Shown piece by piece: positions 56,850-64,000 of a stretch of DNA of 64,000 bases. This DNA comes from Bos javanicus (taxonomy: Eukaryota > Chordata > Mammalia > Artiodactyla > Bovidae): the NCBI RefSeq assembly GCF_032452875.1, contig NC_083884.1, forward strand, positions 25,003,501-25,067,500. Reading direction: 5' to 3'. Position 1 is the stretch's first letter. Every line of letters begins with the position of its first letter. The notes under the pieces were generated by a model, which did not search any database, had not been told where the DNA came from, and saw nothing but the letters and a program-made list of their open reading frames with translations. Both the position numbers and the translations under genes were made by a program.

Positions 56850-57265
56850 GCTTTCTTGCCTTGTTCCATTGATCTGTATGTCTTTTGTCACTCAAATGCC
56901 ACTCTCTCTTGATTAATATAAATTTATACACATTTTGAAATCAGGTATAAATTCTTGACTTTTTCCTCTCATATCTTTCAAGATCTGGACAGTAGGTCTT
57001 TTGTATTTCCATGTAAATCTAAGAAATACTTTATGATTATTACCATTTTGAGGACACTTGATTTCTTAACAATATTGGATTTCCAAACCACAAATATAAA
57101 ACAACTCATCATTCCTTTAGGTTTTCTTTACTTTCTCAAATCTATAATTTGTTTTTTTGGGCATACAGTTTTTGTTCACCTTTTGCTAAATATTTGGTTT
57201 ACTCATATGAATTTCAACGCTATCAAAAATATACTGTTTTAAATTTTATTTTCTTATTGATTGCA
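56850..57265 (-). mobile_element. Old L1 ORF2 antisense, segment 1
   Basis: 'tgttccattgatctgtatgt' followed by 'attttgaaatcaggtataaa' and 'acttgatttcttaacaatat' is the reverse complement of the middle of L1 ORF2. It continues through 59410, interrupted by three younger elements. Confidence 0.75.
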
Positions 57266-57757
57266 AGCATAGACATTACTTTGCCAACAAAGGTCTGTCT
57301 AGTCAAAGCTATGGTTTTTCCAGTGGTCATGTATGGATGTGAGAGTTGGACTGTGAAGAAAGCTGAGCGCCGAAGAATTGATGCTTTTGAACTGTGGTGT
57401 TGGAGAAGACTCTTGAGAGTCCCTTGGACTGCAAGGAGATCCAACCAGTCCATTCTTAAGGAGATCGGTCCTGGGTGTTCTTTGGAAGGAATGATGCTAA
57501 AGCTGAAACTCCAGTACTTTGGCCACGTCATGCGAAGAGTTGACTCATTGGAAAAGACTCTGATCCTGGGAGGGATTGGGGGCAGGAGGAGAAGGGGATG
57601 ACAGAGGATGAGATGGCTGGATGGCATCACCAACTTGATGGATGTGAGTTTGAGTGAATTCCAGGAGTTGGTGATGGACAGGGAGGCCTGGCATGCTGCG
57701 ATTCATGGGGTCTCAAAGAGTTGGACACAACTGAGCGACTGAACTGAACTGAACTGA
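57266..57757 (+). mobile_element. BovB LINE 3' end inside L1
   Basis: From 'gcaagcatagacattacttt' to the (ctgaa)n end. One frame stays open across it to 57601, carrying SRR-like RRSNQSILKEIGPGCSLEGM. This 150-codon frame starts in the flanking L1, so it is a chance fusion. One of the better preserved BovB ends. Confidence 0.95.
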
Positions 57758-58052
57758 GTGTTTGAAAATAAAATTGTAATCTGCAAGTGTACTAAATGCA
57801 GTTATTATTTCCCATAGTTTTTTTTTGACTCTCCTTAGAATGTGAATTGTTAAGAATGGATATCCTGTGTTCAGTATTTCACCATTAGTTATGATAATGG
57901 CTACAGACTTATCATACTTGTCTTTTATCAAACTGAGGAATTTCTCCTCTAGTCTTAGTTTATTGATAATTTTTAACAGAAATTAAAGTTGATTTTTTCA
58001 AACATCTGTTGAAATGGTTTGTTTAAAGTACTTTGCATTATATAGATGACAT
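57758..58052 (-). mobile_element. Old L1 ORF2 antisense, segment 2
   Basis: 'tatcctgtgttcagtatttc' and 'aaacatctgttgaaatggtt' fit the same antisense L1 region. Confidence 0.65.
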
Positions 58053-58053
58053 T

Positions 58054-58090
58054 TCAGATCAGATCAGATCAGATCAGTCGCTCAGTCGTG
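58054..58090 (-). mobile_element. Tiny BovB-type 3' end insertion (37 bp)
   Basis: Four TCAGA/CAGAT repeats followed by 'cagtcgctcagtcgtgt', the reverse of the last bases of a BovB (or related SINE) with its terminal short-tandem tail. It sits inside the antisense L1, which resumes at once with 'atactctgtcgtaatgtatt'. Confidence 0.75.
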
Positions 58091-58091
58091 T

Positions 58092-58528
58092 ATACTCTGT
58101 CGTAATGTATTATTCTTTTAATATGTTGTTGGAGTCAATTACCACTATTTTAAAGCATTTTTGCATCTATATTCAGGAACAATATTGGTCCATAAATTAC
58201 TTTTATTGTCTTTGTGAAGGTGGGGGGATTATGGTTTTTCTAGCCTCATAAAGCAAGTAGGAAGAGACACCTCTTCTTTTGTTTCTTGGGTGAGTTCATA
58301 TAAGATTAGCATTTTTTCTTAAGTATTTGATAAAATTCAACAGTGAAATATCTGAGCGTGAAATTTTCTTTGTAGCAAAGCTTTTGAGTATGAATTCTGT
58401 TTCTTTAGTAGACACAGGGCTATAACAATTTCCTGTTTCATGGAATGTGAGTTCTGCTTATTTGCATTTTCCAAGGAATGTGTCCATTTCAACAGTTTTC
58501 CAAATAGTTGGTGTTAAGTAGTACAAAA
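58092..58528 (-). mobile_element. Old L1 ORF2 antisense, segment 3
   Basis: 'ttttaatatgttgttggagt', 'atttttgcatctatattcag', 'tgataaaattcaacagtgaa' and 'ggaatgtgtccatttcaaca' match the antisense RT region of L1 in order. Confidence 0.8.
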
Positions 58529-58535
58529 AAAATAC

Positions 58536-58799
58536 AGAGAAGGCAATGGCACCCGACTCTTGCCTGAAAAGTCCCATGGGCAGAGGAGCCTGGTGGGCTG
58601 CAGTCCTTGGGGTCACTAGGAGTCGGACACAACTGAATGACTTCACTTTCACTTTTCACTTTCATGCATTGGAGAAGGAAATGGCAAGCCACTCCAGTGT
58701 TCTTGTGTGGAGAATCCCAGTGATGGGGGAGCCTGGTGGGCTGCCATCTATGGGGTCGCACAGAGTCAGACACGACTGAAGCGACTTAGCAGCAGCAGC
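58536..58799 (+). mobile_element. BOV-A2 SINE inside L1, 9-bp TSD
   Basis: Two units and an (AGC)n tail. AGTACAAAA at 58520-58528 and 58800-58808. Confidence 0.95.
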
Positions 58800-58808
58800 A
58801 GTACAAAA

Positions 58809-59410
58809 TAATATCTTTTACCCTTTTAGTATCTATAAGCTCTATAGCAATAACTCCTCTCTTATTCTTTCTAATTTGTGGGATCTCTTTTTCCTTTTTC
58901 TTGGTCAGTCTGAGTAGGTGCTTATAAGGATTTTTGTTTTATTTCCATTGGTCCATTTTTTAAAAATCTGCTCGAAGAATCAACATGTGATTTTGTAATT
59001 TTTCTATTTGTGTTCAGTCTTCTATTTCTGTGGTTGGACTGTAATTTACTTTTCTTTTTTATGTATTTTAAGGTGAAATATGGGATGATTGATTTTTAAT
59101 ACTGTAGAAATTCTTTTTCTTCTCCAGTGTTAGCAAATAAAAGCTATAAGATATTCTCTAAACCCTACTATAGCTGTATGTTATCAATTTCATATGACTT
59201 TTTTCATTATCATAAGATTTGAATTTTTTCTAATTTTCTCATGTGACCCAACAATTATATATACATGCGTGAGGCTAAATTTCTAAATAATTGGTATTTC
59301 CTGTGATCTCCTCTTGTTATTAATTTCACTTGCATTTAATGTGATCTGAAACATACTTTCCATATTTTTAATCATTTTAAATTTATTGACCATTCTTTTT
59401 AAAGGGAAAA
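58809..59410 (-). mobile_element. Old L1 ORF2 antisense, segment 4
   Basis: 'agtaggtgcttataaggatt', 'tttggactgtaatttac'-like text near 59034, and 'tgtgatctgaaacatacttt' continue the antisense L1 towards its endonuclease side. It fades out by about 59410. Confidence 0.6.
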
Positions 59411-60859
59411 CACGTAGTTTTCCTATTTCACATACAGCAAATATAAACCTGAAATCTTATTACTGAATTACCGCATAACCTTAAACTATATCCTCACTTT
59501 CTTAGGGAGATCCTAAATTATGGCAGCAGAAGGCTAGTAAACTTGAAAATCACTGCACATTTAAGCAGTTACTACTTAATATTCTTAATATATAAAAGTA
59601 CTTAATATGCTGGTACTTTGGCAAAATTTACACTTATATAATTTAAAAATATTTCCAGAATAATAATGAAAGATGACACAAAAGGAGGGAAAAGATTTGA
59701 GGGAAAGAAAGAAGGGCCACCAAGACCTATTTAGTCTAATTACTGTGTTTAAAGTAAGATAAATGTCATTTCATGAATCAACAGTTTCGATTTTTCTAAG
59801 GTCATAGAACACACACATTTTTTATTGTATAATACAATTCTACCCATAAATTGTTTCCATGTAATTGTTTACTTCGTCACTGAGAAAAGATGGGTCTATT
59901 TATATTTCATGTAATTCATTTCTGAAAAGACTACTTTATCAACTTCATTCCCAGAAAACAAAATCATACAGACTCTCACCAGTATTCAAAAAAGACCACA
60001 AAAAGTCCAAAACATAAGAAGAGTCCTTTGAACAAACTGAAGACTTACTGATCAAGCCATCACCAGAGAATTTCAGAGGAAAGCATAATGTTCATCCTAT
60101 CAACAAAAGTACATTTTGCCTCTGGCAATGCTAAGGGCAGACATATCCCATATAGACTTAAGAGTCCTGAATACTGTTTAGATGAAATTTTTGTTAGATT
60201 AGATGTCAGTAGAATAAACAAAGTTTTTCAATTGTATTTTAAATGGTGTTCAGCACTAATGCAATGTATCTATTAATACTAAGAACATGAACAGCTCTGA
60301 ATTTAGACATAAAAACATGGTAGGCTCATTCAGCTTAATAACTAATATTTGTGGCCTGAAATAGTCATATTTGAATAAATTTTTAAGGTTTTTCTCTTAT
60401 AAAGCATGATTTTAAATTGCTTACTTTCCTTTTCTTAATATACATGGCAGATTGCTTTTTGGCTTATGGTTCATAGAAAACACAGAAGCTCCTGGTTCAT
60501 TGCTCATGTAGAAAGCTACAATTACCTCCCCCTTAGCGTCAATGCCTTTCCCAGATGCTTTCTTATCAATCCATCATGGTGAAATAAAGGCTTTCAACAT
60601 GCAAACATGGTCATGCATTTCTTCCACCCCCTACTACTTTCCAAGTTTTGACTTGCCATTGGCCTTAGATTATTATACATTTACATATAGACAACCATAC
60701 ATGACCTATGTGGAGTCCACATGAACTAGCCATCTGTTGCCTCTCTAGCTTCATATCTTATCACTCTACTGCCATCTACTTTCTAGCCTTCATGATTTTT
60801 ATTTGGGGTAGATAAATTATTTTGTGGCTTATAATTTCATGATATTTCTTGTTCTGAGA
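59411..60859. other. Unique AT-rich DNA, nothing recognised
   Basis: Short frames at 60088-60276 and 60542-60724 show no domain. Confidence 0.5.
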
Positions 60860-61180
60860 GATTGACACAAATCACATCCTCTCCTTGAATACTCTTCCTT
60901 ACACCTGCTTTTCGTCTGAAGATCTTTTACTTGTATTTTATGTCTTGTTGGTATGCTACTTCATTTAATGAGACTTTTCCATTTAAAAATTTCTATTCTT
61001 TTTGTCAAAATAGCTTGTAATACTCTGTATCTCTGTCTATATACTTGTTTGTACTCCTTTCTAAGTGTATGTGTTTTTTGAAGAATATTTATTACATTTA
61101 CAATTTTATCCCCAGGAGGCAGCAAAGTAACTTGCACATAATAAAAACCTTTAATATGTATGAGTTAGACTGAGTAGAGC
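60860..61180. mobile_element. Possible L2-type LINE 3' end
   Basis: 'gaatactcttccttacacct', 'gtctgaagatcttttacttg', 'tttatccccaggaggcagca' and 'aacttgcacataataaaaac' follow the order of the common L2-type 3' region seen in reverse or forward orientation; I cannot fix the strand. Confidence 0.4.
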
Positions 61181-64000
61181 TCATACGGTAAAAAAAGATG
61201 TCATGTTGCATTCTAAATGTAATTTCTATGTAGTCTTAATACATATTGTGTGCACATACATATAAAGTTTTTGCCATCAACTTATTAAAATTATTCTATT
61301 TTAGTTAATTGTTTCAATCTTAACTTTACATATTGCTCATTTAAGATCTACTGATATTTCCCTCTGGATTAGTTTTGCACACTCACCCTTGTTTCATCTA
61401 TGTTCTACTGTAGACATACCCATTTAGACATGTGTATATGCATACACATATGTTAGATACATTTTTTAAGAAATATGACATTTGATTATTTCATTAATTT
61501 GTTTTGAATATAATTATTTTAACTTTGAATTTTATTTATATTTAGTACTGGCCATCTGTGCTATTCACATACTTGAACCTGCAGTTCCACTTGTGCTGTG
61601 CAGGATTACTGTGTTAAAAACACATCATCAGTTGGAGAAAACTGTCTTATCTCACAATGCCCTGATCCCACCTCACATTCTTAATTAGTGAGTGAACAGT
61701 CCAACACTGGATGAGGTCTGTTTCACAGTGAAGAACAATATCTAAGGATTAAAAAGCAGAATTGCTTTGAACACTTGGCCCCACATTCCAGTTATCCTTT
61801 TCTGACACCTCCCACTTGAGATTACAAGGGTCACAAGGATCTTGGGCTCCTCATTTCAAGGATTTTATCTGTAAAAAAAATTAAGATCAACCCCTTTTTT
61901 ACCCCCTTCTCATACGTGCTTCTGTCCTCCCTGAACTTACTTTAAGGTATTGCCATTTGACAACTGTACCACTCCAGTCACCTAGGTTGCAGGTGACTAA
62001 TCCAGATTGCTGAGCCCAATGTGGCCAAAATACTGTCTATGGCCTGACATGAAAAAAAAATGGATGAACCAGAATGGCTCTTTTGGGAATTTTATCTAAG
62101 AAATTCTAAATGATTGAGTCCACTTTTAGGGTTGACAAATTGGCAAATCTAAATGGATATTATACACAAGAAGTCAGAGAAGCCTTGACAGTCAGCCCTA
62201 TGAGCAAGGAAAATGATAAGACTGATAAAGAGAAAAGAAGAGAGGAGGTGCAGAGAGAGATGTCGAGATCACATAAGAGTGAAAATAGTCCATGTCCATG
62301 AGAGTTGAAGAGAATTCTATGCCTATAGACAGGCTATTGGTTGTGCTCATTATTTTCAAACTATAGAAACAAACAATGATTAATAAATAGAAAAATAATT
62401 AATTGAGACAGAGTCCAGAATTGATAGAGAAACTGAAAATGACTAAAATATAGAAATAAACATTTTGCTTGTTAAATTCTAACATCTAGTTCTTGGGAAA
62501 AACCAAATTATATATAAAGGACTTGATAGAAAAATCAGAATAAAACACTCCAAATAGAATTGTGAGTGAAAATTACAAATTATATTTCCACTTCTCTTTT
62601 ATATTGATTCTGTGCACTAGATTAAAAAATGTGCAGATCTATTTGTTTCTTAAACAAAATAAATGTACAGATAATCTTTTATCTGAATAAATATATCCAC
62701 CTAAACTATCATTGTGAATTAGCTACCAGCATCAAGAGTCCAGTCTTTTGGGGAACCTAGCACTGGGCTTTCTAGAAAGCTAGAAAATGAGTTTCATATC
62801 GTCCAGGACAACAATCTCCATCCTCATAACCATGCCTTTTTTTTTTTTTTTAAGCTAGCACTTAGATAACCCCCCAAAGTAATTTATCTGGGTGTGGGCT
62901 ATATCTATCCTGGAAGAATTTATGCAGTACCATTTTAAGCTTTGTATTACTAAAAAAAAAAAAAAACTAAAAAACAAATATAAAAATAGACTCATTGACG
63001 TGAAAGTGTAATCTCAACAAATTTTTTGAGCCAGAAAGAAGAGACAAACTACCTACAAATGTATGATTTCAAGATACTGTTTCTCATTAGCAAATATAGA
63101 TGCGTATATCTATATACGCAAGCAGTAATAGCTTCAGACTACTGAAAAAAAAAAAAACCCTCAGTTTTGAATCTTACATCTAAATGAACCATCCTTTAAA
63201 GATAAAATAAAATATAGCTGAATTATTAATATGAAAAAGAGTTTATCACTTGCAGAACACCACTATAATAATCATCAAAGGTTATGCTTTACAAAGAAAA
63301 ATAAACCAAAATTAAAACTTGTGGCTTTCAGCTAGGGCATTTGAATCCATCATCAAGTCTGCCGTGAATGAAGAAACCAGGATGATTTTACTAAAAAAAA
63401 AAAATAAAGCCCACTTACTTTAAAAGACGACAGGGATTTGAAAATTCATAAACATCTCCTTTGCTTAACAAGTACAGCAGATGTAATTTTATGGTAAACA
63501 TACGCAGCTTCTAAGAGTTTGAAGATCTTGCAACGAGAAAAAGTTGATATATCCAGAAGTAGAACAAGGGCTGCTAATCACAGATCTTAAAACCCTTGCA
63601 CCATGCTGCTGTTTGTTAAGAAGAAGTAGATTTTGTTACTCAGTAAACAGAAGTTGTCCTATGATTAGTATAATTATCTAGAAATATTTAAAATATGTTT
63701 GATTCTGTTGCACGATTTCAAATACATGTGACAACTAAATGACTGAGTAACGTCAACCAAAAAAAAAAAAAAGTTAAAATTTAGGCAATATTTTATTGCC
63801 TCTGGACAGACAAAATCATAGTTTCTTTATTTTTTGTCAAGCTGTTGTGTTTTAAATCAATTTGAAGTTATTTTCCTAAATGGAAATGTAATGCACAGAA
63901 ATGTAGAATATATGGTATAGTGCATGGAAAAAATACTTCTTTCCTACAAGATAAAAAATTGTTAATTCTACCTCAAAATGATATCAGTAAAAAATGCACA
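61181..64000. other. Unique AT-rich DNA to the window end
   Basis: Largest stretch without a recognised feature. It holds many A and T homopolymers (62837, 62951, 63144, 63391, 63758), a 9-bp-arm palindrome at 63101-63120 and a lysine/glutamate-rich 63-codon frame at 62110-62301 with no domain. A GTAAGT donor-like motif on the minus strand (63413-63418) borders repeat-free sequence. Confidence 0.5.
63101..63120. repeat. 20-bp near-perfect palindrome
   Basis: TGCGTATAT and ATATACGCA arms (9 bp, perfect) with a 2-base centre (CT). Confidence 0.85.

Noticed and set aside
57149..57601. 150-codon plus-strand frame resembling a reverse transcriptase
   Set aside because: Its first third is flanking old antisense L1 and the rest is the C-terminal part of a truncated BovB. 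It is a chance fusion with no start context or full domain.
62110..62301. 63-codon lysine/glutamate-rich frame
   Set aside because: Low-complexity purine-rich DNA gives such composition; no domain or conservation evidence.

Overview
The window is mammalian nuclear DNA from a ruminant, most likely a bovid or other pecoran. That follows from the interspersed repeats. There are about 14 pieces of the RTE-type LINE BovB, about 25 tRNA-Glu-related Bov-tA and BOV-A2 SINE copies, and 3' ends of ruminant L1. These families together are diagnostic of ruminants; I cannot name the species from sequence alone. The rest is AT-rich, non-coding-looking DNA with mammal-wide fossils (MIR, L2-like, old L1, HAL1/L1 ORF1, hAT and Tigger DNA transposons) and two solo LTRs. 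I found no intact protein-coding gene, rRNA, true tRNA gene, CRISPR array, origin or operon. The window reads as intergenic or deep-intronic sequence.

Layout. 0-6 kb: an MIR split by a Bov-tA, a BOV-A2 dimer, AT-rich DNA with a 17-bp-arm hairpin (4300-4339), and a BovB 3' end. 6.4-8.6 kb: one old antisense L1 broken by a SINE dimer and a BovB fragment. 9-22 kb: sparse SINEs and BovB 3' ends, plus two unexplained reading frames (11.8-12.2 kb on + and 18.7-19.1 kb on -). 22.5-26.1 kb: a 3' L1 fragment with a 14-bp target-site duplication, an L1/HAL1 ORF1 fossil, and two head-to-tail BovB 3' ends. 26.9-29.7 kb: two solo LTRs of different families, each with TG...CA ends and an apparent 4-bp target-site duplication. 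30.1-33.8 kb: a 1.8-kb BovB covering the reverse transcriptase domain, then an old L1 3' end split by two SINEs. 35-37 kb: an hAT-like remnant, an antisense L1 and a Tigger-like DNA transposon carrying a Bov-A. 42.3-42.7 kb: the only exon-like segment, on the minus strand. 45.0-53.0 kb: a three-level nest in which BovB copy B sits in BovB copy A, and copy C sits at B's right junction. 54.5-59.4 kb: a BOV-A2 inverted pair and another antisense L1 cut by three younger insertions. 59.4-64 kb: mostly unique AT-rich DNA.

Nothing here works together as a pathway. The informative content is the order of insertion, which can be read from nesting and target-site duplications. The best candidates for something not explained by repeats are the exon-like segment near 42.5 kb, the minus-strand reading frame near 18.9 kb, and a GC-richer non-repetitive island near 34.2 kb. 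All three are weak without a database search.
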